Part shown: positions 1-9,392 of the stretch, piece by piece | Layout: each line of letters begins with the position of its first letter | Numbering within the stretch: the stretch's first letter is position 1 | Source of the DNA: Acidobacteriaceae bacterium | GTDB lineage: Bacteria; Acidobacteriota; Terriglobia; Terriglobales; Acidobacteriaceae | DNA length: 43,301 nt | NCBI GenBank assembly: GCA_003134655.1 | Contig: PLBY01000033.1 | Location: forward strand, 1-43,301 | Direction of reading: 5' to 3' | Notes under the pieces: generated by a model | What the model was told of the DNA's origin: nothing | What the model saw: the letters and a program-made list of their open reading frames with translations, nothing else | Database searches by the model: none | Made by a program: the position numbers and the translations under genes

Positions 1-2390
1 GTTGCCGAACTGCTCGCCGTCAGCGTCAAGGTGCTCGTGCCGGTTGTGCTGGTGGGGTTGAACGACGCGGTGACTCCGAGGGGCAAGCCCGTGTCTGCCA
101 AGGTCACGCTTCCCGTGAAGCCGCCCGTTGGATTCACTGTGATCGTGCTCGGCACGCTGCCCCCTTGCGCAACACTCAAGGCGCTGGGCGCGACCGACAA
201 TGTGAAGCCCGTTGCCGTCGTATTTGCAACTTCTGAGAACTCCACCGGCGTAATCCCTGCTGTGGACGCTGTGATCGCAACGGTGCCAGGGTCGTTTGGG
301 GTCGTATAGAATGTACTGGCGTCTCCTAGGTTGTCCGTGATTACCGACGGGGACGAGAATGTTCCCCCGGCGCCGCCGTCGCTGAATGTAACAGCTACTC
401 CGGGAACTCCGTAGCTATACGGATCAAGAACCTGCATCACCAATGCTGCGGGAAGTTGTGTGGAGACAGGTCCGGTTTGATTGTTTCCGGAAACCATGGT
501 GCCGCGGGAAACCGGCCCGGCTACGCCAGCTTCCGAGAAAGAACCTGCGGCGTATCCCGTGCTGGTGCAGCTGATCGTGACGGTCTGGCTCTTCTTGGGC
601 AACGTGTAGGTGGTGGACGCCTGACCCTGAGTGTCTGTCACCATCGGCATCACAGCGCTGAAACTCCCACCCACACCGCCATCCTTGCAAGTCACGGAAG
701 TGTTCGCGAGGGGATTTCCCTGGTAGGCGTCGACCGTCTGCAATTGCAATGGCACCGGTAAAGTGGTTCCGACGTAGGCCGACTGGTTGTTGCCGGCAAC
801 CGGTGAGATGAGCGGGAGCAGACCGTAGACGGAGAGAGTGCTGGTGCCACCTATGTAGACCTTTCCATTGGCAACGGTCGGCGCCACAAATTTTGGAACA
901 CTGCCAAGCTTGTCACGCTCACGCGCCTGATTAGAAGTGTAGAAGACGGTGTTGAGATCGGAGGCATCGAACGCGTAGAACGTTGCCGGGTTGCTCTGCG
1001 GGAGGGCCCAGAGAATTCCGTTGTTCGAGCCTTCGGAAGTGACGGAGACGGAGCCTGGCACGATGGCTGCCACCGACGTTTGGGAAGTCGGTTGTGGCGA
1101 CAGCAAGTCATTCGACAGAGAAAAAGCTTTAATGTTGTCTGACTGGCCGCCGATGTAGACATTTCCATTCCAATAGGCGGGAACACTGTCAAGTTCGCCA
1201 GAAGATGCCTGCGGAATGGACTGTACGATTTGGGTATCGTCTGCCGCGTTGTAGCCGCCCATGTTGTCGCGATCCACCAGGTAAAGGGTTCCTTCTTTCC
1301 CGCCGCCCACCAGTTCATGCGTGTGCGGCGCGTCCTGGTCCGGAAGCAGGACCACGCCGCCCGAACCAAGATCTAAGTCACCCGTGGCGAGCGTTTGCTG
1401 GTTGTATGGGGTGAAGTAGTCCAGAACGATGAGGCCCCTGCTAGCGGGGCTGAGATGGAGCACGCTGTCGCCGTAGTCGGACCCTCCTGTATTGGCGTCA
1501 AAGGTCCCATTGCCGGTGGCGAGAAAAATTGTGCCGTCCGTATCGGCCGCAGGTCCACCGCCGGCTTGCCAGATTGCTCCCTTGTTCCCATTCGGAGTGG
1601 TCACAAATGCGCCGACTTGCTGCAGGCTCGTCTCGTCGTAAGCCAGCAACCAGCCGTTGTAGGCATAGGTGTCGCAGCCGTTGCTGCCAAACCCGATATA
1701 GATCGCACCGTTCACCAGCAGCAGCGCGGGACGCTGCATTTGTATCGCAGGATTGAACTGCAGAGTTCCATTGTTCGTGGACACTAAAGCGCTGATCACT
1801 GCCGGCGGAACCAAGTCTGCTCCCGTAGTCACGCTCAGCGCGTGTAACCGGAAAATGTATGTTCCATTTTCCAACGTCTTGGCTAAAACGAAGAGCGTGC
1901 CTGTCAGGGGGTCGATGACCGGAGTACTCACGATACCAATCTCGGTGAAAGCAGTGCCCCCGCAACCGTAATCGCTGATCGGCACAGTGGTTATTCCGGC
2001 AGCGGGGTTGATGAAGCTTGTATTCCACAAGGGAGCCTGATCGTTGTCGCCGTCAAATGCGAAAACGCTGTCGTGTTGGGTTGCAACATAGACAACGTTG
2101 TGCGTCGATCCATCGGGGAACTTGACTGCGGACAGATACAGCGGCTGTCCCACAATGTAGCCATCCACACTCTGCGTGAACAGTTTGCCAAACGTATTGA
2201 AGTTCACATTGAAGGGTGTCAGCACGGTTTCATTGGTGTTCGCCCCGCTCCGAACCACGTCGTTATGTTCGGTGAGCACTTGGGCCTGGCTGAAGGCGAA
2301 GGAGCAAGACAGCAGGCAGATGCAGAGAGCGAGGAAAGCGCTCGTAAGGCGGGCACAGCTATGGTGCAGACGAAGTGCCGCGGACGGCAT
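1..2390 (-). CDS. Secreted beta-propeller protein with tandem Ig-like domains (partial, C-terminus beyond window)
   Basis: The minus-strand frame is open from an ATG at 2390 to the window edge (796 residues visible, no stop). AGGAGGAG lies just upstream of the ATG. The first ~35 residues form a Sec signal peptide (hydrophobic FLALCICLLSCSFAF, cleavage probably after FSQA). Residues ~36-520 resemble the PQQ/pyrrolo-quinoline-quinone-like propellers abundant in Acidobacteriota: a HNDVVRSGANTNET opening, VVYVATQHDSVFAFD, and blade motifs such as NGKVYIGG. Residues ~527-700 hold two tandem Big_1/invasin-like repeats (each with NNQ, then DGG-GG-F, then T-T-Y-T). A third beta-sandwich follows, containing GGFTGSVTLA and GLPLGVTASF. 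An extracellular or surface role is likely; the substrate cannot be told. The many short frames on both strands here are shadows. Confidence 0.85.
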   Translation of the reverse strand, partial: MPSAALRLHHSCARLTSAFLALCICLLSCSFAFSQAQVLTEHNDVVRSGANTNETVLTPFNVNFNTFGKLFTQSVDGYIVGQPLYLSAVKFPDGSTHNVVYVATQHDSVFAFDGDNDQAPLWNTSFINPAAGITTVPISDYGCGGTAFTEIGIVSTPVIDPLTGTLFVLAKTLENGTYIFRLHALSVTTGADLVPPAVISALVSTNNGTLQFNPAIQMQRPALLLVNGAIYIGFGSNGCDTYAYNGWLLAYDETSLQQVGAFVTTPNGNKGAIWQAGGGPAADTDGTIFLATGNGTFDANTGGSDYGDSVLHLSPASRGLIVLDYFTPYNQQTLATGDLDLGSGGVVLLPDQDAPHTHELVGGGKEGTLYLVDRDNMGGYNAADDTQIVQSIPQASSGELDSVPAYWNGNVYIGGQSDNIKAFSLSNDLLSPQPTSQTSVAAIVPGSVSVTSEGSNNGILWALPQSNPATFYAFDASDLNTVFYTSNQARERDKLGSVPKFVAPTVANGKVYIGGTSTLSVYGLLPLISPVAGNNQSAYVGTTLPVPLQLQTVDAYQGNPLANTSVTCKDGGVGGSFSAVMPMVTDTQGQASTTYTLPKKSQTVTISCTSTGYAAGSFSEAGVAGPVSRGTMVSGNNQTGPVSTQLPAALVMQVLDPYSYGVPGVAVTFSDGGAGGTFSSPSVITDNLGDASTFYTTPNDPGTVAITASTAGITPVEFSEVANTTATGFTLSVAPSALSVAQGGSVPSTITVNPTGGFTGSVTLADTGLPLGVTASFNPTSTTGTSTLTLTASSSA

Positions 2391-2691
2391 TAGACGCTCC
2401 TCCTGAAAACAGCAGCCAGATACCACGACTGGGGCATTTCCGTCAGGAGGAGGTTATGTGCAAACCACAACGGTTGCCCGAGTTGTCATGATACCCAAAT
2501 TACAGCACTTCCGGAGCCAGGGAATGAGCCCCGCTGCCCCGTTCTTCTCCCAGTAAATATAACAATCAAAAGGAGATGTCTCCCTCGCTAAAGGGGTGGA
2601 CGTCTCTGTTCTCTCCCGTAAACTCAGGAAGTTGCAAAGTCTTGCATCGCGACTGAAATGATTAGGCCAGGCGGCTCGAAGGCAATTTGGA
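2391..2691. other. Intergenic region between propeller gene and opgC-like gene
   Basis: This stretch of about 300 bases has no credible gene. It carries the 5' region of the propeller gene, with its ribosome binding site at 2396-2403. A short inverted repeat GGAG-acat-CTCC (2572-2583), followed on the minus strand by TTTTG, could be a weak terminator for the opgC-like gene. The stem is only 4-5 bp, so this is a guess. Confidence 0.35.
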
Positions 2692-3774
2692 TCAAGCGGC
2701 GGAAGGGTGGCCCAATTGGAGCGATTCCACCCGCGCCGCCCGCGATTTGCGCTCGCGGTAAATCTGATGAGCTCGAGCGGGCAGGATCAGGCTCACGACG
2801 GTGAGCAGCGTCAGTACCAGCCCGGCTGCAAGGGGAAGGTTGGTGATCGCATGGGCTTCGAAGCGCGTGATGAGCATCGAAAAAGTGAATACCTGCAGCG
2901 AGTGCTCCCCAAGTAGATTGAGGAACCGGAAGGCGCGGAGTCGCATCAGCTTCCAGTCCACAGTGCGGGGAATCCAGTACAGAATGTAGCCCAGGCAAAC
3001 CGCGTCGAGGAATCTTGCGGGGTTGTGGTCGGGGCGACCGGAGAAGCCGAGCAGGGGATGTACTCCGGCGAGTGCGAACAGGTGGCGGTCCGCCATCAGC
3101 AGGACGGAAACTAAAATGCAAATTGCCAGCAAGGCGCGCGACTTTGGAGCAGTAGAGGCGGGAACGGCAACCTGGCGATAGCCGAGATACTGACCGGCGA
3201 CGAAGTAAGCCTGCCATGCGCAGAGATTAAACGTACCAAGGTCGAGCCAAGGAAGGCGCGGAGTGTTGTCGCCGAGTCCAAACTGCGACGCAATCCAGAG
3301 AGAGGCACTGACGAGGCCCACTAGCCAGGCGCGTCCTTTGGTGAACTGCTTCAGCACAATGGGAGTGAAGATCAGGAAGACGCAGTACATGGGGAGAATC
3401 TTGTCGAAGCCGCCTTGGTACAGAAGGACGGAGCCGAGAGCGAAGGCCCGGAGGGGATGCAACGCGCGGAAAGATTGAGTGTCAGAGGACAGCGCAAAGA
3501 GAATTCCCAGAGTGAATAAGGCGACGTGGGTGAAATAGATCTGCCGGGATCGGCGCAAGACTTTCGACACCATCGCGGCCTCGCCGCGCTTCTGCCTGAG
3601 CGGGAGGTAAACCCAGGTCGCAACCAGGCCCGAAAGGAACACAAAACCGTCCGGGGACGTGGCGTAACCGAAGGCATACTCCGTGAAGCGCGCCAGGGGA
3701 TTGGGAAAGTGGCCCAACGTCATCGACACCAGGAAGTATCCCCGAAGCGTATCGACGCGCCAGTCGCGGGCCAT
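2692..3774 (-). CDS. OpgC-like multi-span membrane acyltransferase
   Basis: From the ATG at 3774 the protein has 360 residues, close to OpgC family length. It begins MARDWRVDTLRGYFL, the family's usual opening (RD-R-D--RG), followed by SPDGFVFLSG, also typical. About ten hydrophobic segments follow. OpgC proteins are inner-membrane acyltransferase-3 relatives; the characterised members transfer succinyl groups to osmoregulated periplasmic glucans. The acceptor here is unknown, but the flippase gene nearby fits surface-carbohydrate modification. The open frame extends 43 codons further upstream, but that extension is not family-like. No strong ribosome binding site is visible before either start. 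The C-terminus is short and basic. Confidence 0.8.
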   Translation of the reverse strand: MARDWRVDTLRGYFLVSMTLGHFPNPLARFTEYAFGYATSPDGFVFLSGLVATWVYLPLRQKRGEAAMVSKVLRRSRQIYFTHVALFTLGILFALSSDTQSFRALHPLRAFALGSVLLYQGGFDKILPMYCVFLIFTPIVLKQFTKGRAWLVGLVSASLWIASQFGLGDNTPRLPWLDLGTFNLCAWQAYFVAGQYLGYRQVAVPASTAPKSRALLAICILVSVLLMADRHLFALAGVHPLLGFSGRPDHNPARFLDAVCLGYILYWIPRTVDWKLMRLRAFRFLNLLGEHSLQVFTFSMLITRFEAHAITNLPLAAGLVLTLLTVVSLILPARAHQIYRERKSRAARVESLQLGHPSAA

Positions 3775-3919
3775 TCCGCAACGAAAGCAACTGGGGTTCC
3801 AGGGCGGAACAGCGCAACGAATGGTTTTATGCGAGCCCGCTAAATCCACAGGACGCAATGATTTGCAGTATTGTGGAAAAATATTAATCCGGCTGTAACC
3901 CACCTGGAAATCAGAGGGC

Positions 3920-4175
3920 GCGGCTAGCGAGCGGGTTCGGCCACCCGGATGTGTGGCCCCACTAGATCCAGCAGTTTGTCTTTTAGGAAAGGTCCGCCCG
4001 CCAGCAGACCCGATAGGAGCGGGTCGCGGCGATTGGCCGTCTGGATGGTTTTCTCCAAAGTGCTGAACGGAACCTCCTACATTTTGTACCAGGGCAGCCC
4101 CAGCGACCTCGTCCCACTCGTTCTTGGGCGTCAGTGAAAGTAATGTCCACGAGGCCCGCCGAGACGCGAACTTAC
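3920..4175 (-). pseudogene. Decayed duplicate of the cysQ 3' end
   Basis: This block aligns in the same orientation with 6004-6250, the last ~80 codons of the intact cysQ, at roughly 75-80 percent nucleotide identity by eye. Shared landmarks include gctagcgagc, acccggatgtg, gccagcagacccga, the segment encoding the motif-B region (tcccactcgttcttggg), and gaaagtaatgtcc. Small indels break the frame, for example loss of two bases at about 4133 where the intact gene reads gtcagagtgaaag. There is no start region. It is either a partial tandem duplication left by insertion of the flippase gene or the relic of a second phosphatase gene. Confidence 0.8.
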
Positions 4176-4277
4176 GTCGTTACGCACCAGAGGCCCTCCA
4201 AGTCCACCAAAAACCGCAACTCGTCCAGATGAACCTGCAGCGGCCTCAGAAGAGAATTTTGGGTGGATAGCGTGCTG

Positions 4278-5849
4278 CTACACGTCTTCGGGATCGCCTT
4301 CAACCGCAGGCGGAAGGGGAGGGATCTCCGGTATCAGCTTTCCCGCTGAGGGCGCAAGGTCCCCGACATGCAAAGCCCTATCTGTCACAAAGGCCCATCC
4401 CACACACGCTGTATAAGCCAGACCGCCAGCGACCAACTGCATTGCCAACTGCCGGTAGGTGTGCGCCACAAACCAATGTTGCATAAGGACTAGTACTACA
4501 GCCATGGGTGCACACAACATCAAAGGCAGTACATAAGCCTGGCGCAAATACGTGGTCACTCGGATGCCGAGCCGGGAGCAAAGATGGAATGGCATGAACA
4601 GCAAGAAGGTCCCGGCCAATGGAATGGCTGTGCCGATCGCGTCGCCCAGGATGCCAAAGGGCCGAACCAGCAAAATGCTAAGGATGAGGTTCGCTGCACC
4701 TTCGATCAGGGCCACGACAGCGAACTTCCCGTGCTTGCCCATGCCGAACAGAATGCGCGAAGAAGCCGATTGCACCAACATCAAGGTGTAGGGGACGATC
4801 AAAGTTAACAGCACCGGAAAGCCTTGTGCGACGTACTTCTTGCCCACCCATACCTCAATGATGGACTTGCCCATGATCATGAATACGGCTGTCATGGGGA
4901 GGGTGGTAAGGGCGCAGGCGCGGTTTCCGGCCACGAAGATCTTACGCAGGCGATCCATGTTTTCGGCGGCATCTGACTGACTCGACATGGGAACGAAAAT
5001 CTGCGCCAGACTGCTCAGCACCTCACCCGCGTAGTCGACCAGACGCGAACCCGCATAAAAATACGTGATAGCGGCGGCACCTAGAAACTTGCCGATCACC
5101 AGCGCGTCCGTCTTAAAGCGCAGGCGAGACGCGACGATGATCATGAAGGTGATGCCGCTGTAGTTGGCCATGTGACGAAAGGAGCTGCGCTCAACGTACT
5201 TCCAGGCGAACGTGACCGGCAGGGAACGCAGGGCCACCGCGGCGCGAACAAACGACGCCAGCAAAGGCAAGCCAACCGTAATCAGAGCGACGGTTAGCAG
5301 TCCCGCGCCGCGGTTCAGATAGAACACGATCAGCGCTACACGGAAGAGGCTCGAAACAATGTTGGTCCAATTGAGGATGTAAAACTTTTGCAAACCTTCC
5401 AGCATGCCGCCGAAAACGCCCAGCGGAAAGCCCAGGGCCACAGAGATGCCTACCATTAGCAGCAGCCATCGCGCGGTGGACTGAAATTCGGGCAGGACGT
5501 GGAACACACGATCCACATAAATGCATCCCACCAGCGTAATGACCACACTCAACGCCCCCACGCAGGTGTAGGTGAACATGGCGGTGTTGATCAGGCCGCT
5601 CACTTCGTCCTGGTCGTGGGTCGCGGTGTATTTGGAAACGTAGCGGACGATGGAAGAGCGAATACCGAAATCAAAAATGCCGTAAAATCCCGTCAGCGAA
5701 AAAATCAAAACCCAGATTCCGAAGGCCGCGTCACCGAGCCGGTGAAGAATAAATGGAGAAAGAAAGATCCCCACCAGGATATTGACCCCAAGAGCAAACC
5801 AACTCGACCCGACGTTCTTGATAATCTGAATCTTCTCGATCCTACGCAT
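4278..5849 (-). CDS. Wzx-like polysaccharide flippase (MOP/oligosaccharidyl-lipid family)
   Basis: A 523-residue protein with about 12-14 hydrophobic segments. The N-terminus (NVGSSWFALGVNILVGIFLS) and FGIWVLIFSLTGFYGIFDFG are typical of the MATE-related polysaccharide biosynthesis family, which flips undecaprenyl-linked sugars across the inner membrane. The family-typical central charged part (RLRFKTDALVIGKFLGAAAI) is present. The C-terminal tail is cytoplasmic and proline-rich. The gene sits alone between the intact cysQ and a cysQ remnant, separate from any sugar-transferase cluster, which suggests it was inserted here. No good Shine-Dalgarno sequence is seen before the ATG at 5849. Confidence 0.85.
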   Translation of the reverse strand: MRRIEKIQIIKNVGSSWFALGVNILVGIFLSPFILHRLGDAAFGIWVLIFSLTGFYGIFDFGIRSSIVRYVSKYTATHDQDEVSGLINTAMFTYTCVGALSVVITLVGCIYVDRVFHVLPEFQSTARWLLLMVGISVALGFPLGVFGGMLEGLQKFYILNWTNIVSSLFRVALIVFYLNRGAGLLTVALITVGLPLLASFVRAAVALRSLPVTFAWKYVERSSFRHMANYSGITFMIIVASRLRFKTDALVIGKFLGAAAITYFYAGSRLVDYAGEVLSSLAQIFVPMSSQSDAAENMDRLRKIFVAGNRACALTTLPMTAVFMIMGKSIIEVWVGKKYVAQGFPVLLTLIVPYTLMLVQSASSRILFGMGKHGKFAVVALIEGAANLILSILLVRPFGILGDAIGTAIPLAGTFLLFMPFHLCSRLGIRVTTYLRQAYVLPLMLCAPMAVVLVLMQHWFVAHTYRQLAMQLVAGGLAYTACVGWAFVTDRALHVGDLAPSAGKLIPEIPPLPPAVEGDPEDV

Positions 5850-6011
5850 ACATGGGCTTTGTGGACCCGGTCCTGGGGCACCGGCAGCACCTCACGATTT
5901 CTCTATCATAAGCCATGCAACTTGACGGGCTAGTGTTTGGCTGGCGCTATTACTTTGGAAGCGTCTTAGACCAGAGTGGAGAGGCTCGCCTCACAAAGCA
6001 CGGTCCGAGGG

Positions 6012-6818
6012 CTAGCGAGCCTGTTCGGCTACCCGGATGTGAGGCTCCACCAGGGAAAGAAGTTCGTCCATCAGCATTGGGCCGCTCGCCAGCAGACCCG
6101 ACAGGAGCGGATCGCGGCGATTAGCGGTCAGGTTGGTTTTCTCCAGAGTGCTGACGAACCCACCCGCACTCTGCACTAAGGCCGCCCCCGCCACCACGTC
6201 CCACTCGTTCTTGGGTGTCAGAGTGAAAGTAATGTCCGCGAGGCCCGCGGAGACCAGCGCGAGCTTATAGGCGACCGAACCCATCGCTTGGACTTTGAAG
6301 GGGCCGTTCTCGAACTGCTTCCACTCGCCGCGCTTAACCTCACTGCGGCTGGCGAGGATGAGGGCACCGTCGAGGGTGGTGCGCTGGCTGGGACGTGAGG
6401 GCTGCCCGTTGTAGAGCACGCCGGTGTCAATCGCCCCCAGGAAAGTCTCCTTCGTGGCGGGGTTGTAGATTCCTCCCGCTACCGGCCTGCCGTTCTCGAC
6501 GAAGCCAATCGAGACGCAGAACTCGGGCAGGCCCTTAACGAACTCCCGCGTGCCATCGAGAGGATCCACGATCCACACTCGTTCTTTGTCGAGGCGGGAA
6601 GGATTGTCCGCGGTTTCCTCCGAGAGCCAGCCTTCGCCGTCGCGCAACAGGTTCTGGCGCAGCACCGCATCCACGGCGCGATCAGCCTCTGTCACCGGGT
6701 CGTGTCCGATCTTATATTCAGTCTCTATCGCGCCCGGCGTAAAACGGGCAAAGACTAGGCGGGCAGCCTCCAAAGCGGCTTCGATGCGCTGCAGGATGTC
6801 GGCGTAAGCGGAAGTCAT
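6012..6818 (-). CDS. cysQ: 3'(2'),5'-bisphosphate nucleotidase CysQ (inositol monophosphatase family)
   Basis: The expected role is hydrolysis of PAP/PAPS, removing the by-product of sulfate assimilation. Metal-site motifs are present: SEE, then WIVDPLDGTREF (motif A) and NEWDVVAGAALV (motif B). Length (268 residues from 6818) fits the family. The ATG at 6833 has no ribosome binding site, whereas AGGAAAAC lies before the in-frame ATG at 6818 (MTSAYAD), so I prefer the latter. It is the last gene of the sat/cysC-tauE-cysQ operon, separated from tauE by only 24-39 bases. Its 3' end is duplicated and decayed at 3920-4175. Confidence 0.88.
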   Translation of the reverse strand: MTSAYADILQRIEAALEAARLVFARFTPGAIETEYKIGHDPVTEADRAVDAVLRQNLLRDGEGWLSEETADNPSRLDKERVWIVDPLDGTREFVKGLPEFCVSIGFVENGRPVAGGIYNPATKETFLGAIDTGVLYNGQPSRPSQRTTLDGALILASRSEVKRGEWKQFENGPFKVQAMGSVAYKLALVSAGLADITFTLTPKNEWDVVAGAALVQSAGGFVSTLEKTNLTANRRDPLLSGLLASGPMLMDELLSLVEPHIRVAEQAR

Positions 6819-6857
6819 GTTTTCCTGAATCATGTCGGCAGAATGAATGTTGGCTGA

Positions 6858-7628
6858 TCAAGCCCACAACATGCGGGCTCCGGTGATCAACAGCAAGGCG
6901 CAGAGCAGTCTGCGCAACCACAGCATGGGGACGCGAGTGGCCAGATGCGAACCGAGCAGCCCTCCAGGAATCGAGCCAATCAGCAGCGACACGACCAGCC
7001 CGGGATCAACGTTGCCTAGGCGGAAGTGAAGCAATCCCGTGACTCCCGTGAGGATGACCGCGTGCACGATGTCGGTGCCGACGTTCACCTTGGGTGGGTA
7101 GCTGTAGAACAAAAGCAGCAACATCATGATGATGCTGCCTGAACCCACCGACGTCATGCCGACGAGAAAGCCGGCCACCAGCCCGATCACAGCCATACCC
7201 GCGAAACTCTTCGTGGTTGGCGGACGATTGACGACCCGCTCTTCAATTTTCTTCTGAAACAGCAGCAGCGTGGGAATCACGATCAGAAGCACTCCTACGG
7301 CAGTCTTGATGAAGCTGTTGACACCGTCCCCATAGAGGTGGCGGATGTACATCAGCAGCTTCACTCCACAAATCGACCCGGGAATGCTTCCGGCCGCAAG
7401 CGCGATCACGACCTTGCGGCGCACTGTGCCCTTTTTGAGGTGTAAGAAGCTGGCGGGGATCTTCGTAAAGAAGTTGAACAACGCGTCAGAACCGACGGCC
7501 ATGATAGGCGGCACCTTCAAGCCAAAGATCAGAATGGGGAGCAGCAAAACGCCGCCCCCCACGCCGCTCATGCCGATGAGGACGCCCACAACAAAACCAA
7601 CCAGAATTTTGGCTGCCAGCAGTGGCAT
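6858..7628 (-). CDS. TauE/SafE family sulfite/sulfur-anion permease
   Basis: A 256-residue integral membrane protein with about eight hydrophobic segments in two homologous halves. Each half carries a glycine-rich loop: GVLIGMSGVGGGVLLLPIL and GFLVGMTSVGSGSIIMMLL. This is the TauE/SafE (DUF81) signature. AGGA precedes the ATG at 7628 by 7 bases. The gene lies 18 bases downstream of the ATP-sulfurylase/APS-kinase gene and upstream of cysQ. That context points to transport of sulfate or sulfite, but the family also exports other anions, so the substrate and direction are inference. Confidence 0.85.
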   Translation of the reverse strand: MPLLAAKILVGFVVGVLIGMSGVGGGVLLLPILIFGLKVPPIMAVGSDALFNFFTKIPASFLHLKKGTVRRKVVIALAAGSIPGSICGVKLLMYIRHLYGDGVNSFIKTAVGVLLIVIPTLLLFQKKIEERVVNRPPTTKSFAGMAVIGLVAGFLVGMTSVGSGSIIMMLLLLFYSYPPKVNVGTDIVHAVILTGVTGLLHFRLGNVDPGLVVSLLIGSIPGGLLGSHLATRVPMLWLRRLLCALLLITGARMLWA

Positions 7629-7646
7629 AGTCGGTTCCTGTTCGCC

Positions 7647-9392
7647 TTACTCTCCTGCCTTACTTACTCCGATGAAGCCTTCGCGCTCCAGGTGCAGAAT
7701 GATTTGCTGGGCAGCTTCCTCGGCTGACAGTTCGCCGGTGTTAATCGTCACGTTGGCATCCGTCGGAACTTCATAGGGATCGGAGATTCCGGTGAATTCC
7801 TTGAGAATGCCGGCCCGCGCCTTGGCATAAAGGCCCTTGCGGTCGCGCTGCTCGCAGACTTCGACCGTCGTGGCGATGTGCACCAGGATGAAGCCTCCGT
7901 AGGGTTCGATCAACTGGCGCACATGTTTGCGGGTGGCATCGTAAGGCGCGATCGGCGCACAAATTGCGATGCCGCCGTTCTTCGTAATTTCCGAAGCGAC
8001 GTAGCCGATGCGGCGGATGTTGATGTCGCGATGCTCTTTCGAGAATCCGAGTTCCGACGAAAGATGCTTGCGCACTAGGTCGCCGTCGAGCAAGGTTACC
8101 GGACGGCCACCAACCTCCAGAAACTTCGTCATCAGAACGTTGGCGATGGTCGACTTGCCCGAGCCCGAAAGTCCGGTGAAGAAGATGGTCACACCCTGCT
8201 TCGCGCGTGGTGGGAAGCTGCGACGCAGTTCTTGAACCACTTCCGGATAGGTGAACCAAGCCGGAATGTCGCGGCCTTCGTTCAGCCGGTCGCGCAGTTC
8301 GGTGCCGGAGATATTCAGAACCTTGTCGCCCTTCTTGGCTTCATCGTCGGGGACGTAGCGGTCCTCATCTTCGAGGTACACCATCATGCTGAAGGGCACC
8401 ATGGTGACGCCAATGTCGGCTTCGTGCTTCTTGAAGGTTTCCTGGGCCTCGTAGGGACCATAGAACGGCTTTCCGTCGGTGTCTTTGCCCGGGCCAGCGT
8501 GATCGCGGCCTACGATGAGGTGGGTGCAGCCGTGGTTCTTGCGAATCAGGGCATGCCAGATCGCCTCGCGCGGTCCACCCATGCGCATGGCAAGAGGAAG
8601 CAGAGAGAGCTTCTGCGTTCCCTGCGGGTACTTAGAGCTCAGCAACTGGTAGCAGCGCACGCGGGTGTAGTAGTCCACGTCTCCGGGCTTCGTCATTCCG
8701 ACGACAGGATGGATCAAAAGGTTGGCTTCCACTTGCTTGGCGGCGCGGAAAGTGAGTTCCACGTGGGCCCGGTGCATGGGGTTGCGAGTCTGGAAGGCAA
8801 CGATTCGGCGCCATCCAAGACGCGCGAACTCCGCGCGCAACTCTGCCGGGGTGAAGCGCAGGGTGCGGAAATCGTAATGAGAAGGATGTTGCAGACCTTC
8901 GATGCGTCCGCCTACGTACCACGGATTCGCTTTGTTCATCGTGTAGTCGGCGCCGGGATGAGCCTTGCTCGTGCTGTTAAAAACCGCTTTAGCTTCGGCG
9001 GCGCGGTCGGCTTGCCAGACTTCTTCAACGTGCAAAACAGCCAGCATCACGCCTTCGGCGTCGCGCAGAGCGACTTTGCTGCTGCCGGGCGTGAGCTTCT
9101 TGGCAAAATCTTCCGTGACATCGAGCGTGATCGGCATGGGCCAGAGGACTCCGCTGGCCAGACGCATGTTGTGGCACACGCCTTCGTAATCGGCTTTCGA
9201 CATAAAGCCGCGCAGCGGAGAAAAGCCGCCGCTCATGAGCAGTTCGAGATCGCAAACTTGGCGGGCCGTAAGGTCCCAGGATGGCCACTCGCGAGAGTGG
9301 ACTTTCAGTTCTGCGGCTTTTTCCGATGATACAAGCAGATTGACAAGTTCGCCGCCGTGCGGAGCAATCAAATGACTAGAGGAAGCAGACAA
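7647..9392 (-). CDS. Bifunctional sulfate adenylyltransferase / adenylylsulfate kinase (Sat-CysC fusion)
   Basis: A 581-residue fusion. Residues ~1-390 are an ATP sulfurylase: TRNPMHRAHVELTFRA carries the HxxH nucleotide motif and VGRDHAGPGKD follows. Residues ~400-575 are an APS kinase with a P-loop (FTGLSGSGKST) and the DGD motif (LLDGDLVRKHLSSELGFS). Together they convert sulfate to APS and then PAPS in the cytoplasm. The start is a TTG at 9392; GGAGG at 9402-9406 is about 9 bases upstream and sits inside a small hairpin. It is the first gene of the sulfate-activation operon with tauE and cysQ. The long open frame on the opposite strand is a shadow. Confidence 0.93.
   Translation of the reverse strand: MSASSSHLIAPHGGELVNLLVSSEKAAELKVHSREWPSWDLTARQVCDLELLMSGGFSPLRGFMSKADYEGVCHNMRLASGVLWPMPITLDVTEDFAKKLTPGSSKVALRDAEGVMLAVLHVEEVWQADRAAEAKAVFNSTSKAHPGADYTMNKANPWYVGGRIEGLQHPSHYDFRTLRFTPAELRAEFARLGWRRIVAFQTRNPMHRAHVELTFRAAKQVEANLLIHPVVGMTKPGDVDYYTRVRCYQLLSSKYPQGTQKLSLLPLAMRMGGPREAIWHALIRKNHGCTHLIVGRDHAGPGKDTDGKPFYGPYEAQETFKKHEADIGVTMVPFSMMVYLEDEDRYVPDDEAKKGDKVLNISGTELRDRLNEGRDIPAWFTYPEVVQELRRSFPPRAKQGVTIFFTGLSGSGKSTIANVLMTKFLEVGGRPVTLLDGDLVRKHLSSELGFSKEHRDINIRRIGYVASEITKNGGIAICAPIAPYDATRKHVRQLIEPYGGFILVHIATTVEVCEQRDRKGLYAKARAGILKEFTGISDPYEVPTDANVTINTGELSAEEAAQQIILHLEREGFIGVSKAGE

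Noticed and set aside
8232..9329. Long plus-strand open frame (365 codons) opposite the Sat-CysC gene
   Set aside because: It is a shadow of a high-G+C gene whose minus-strand product has clear ATP-sulfurylase and APS-kinase motifs.
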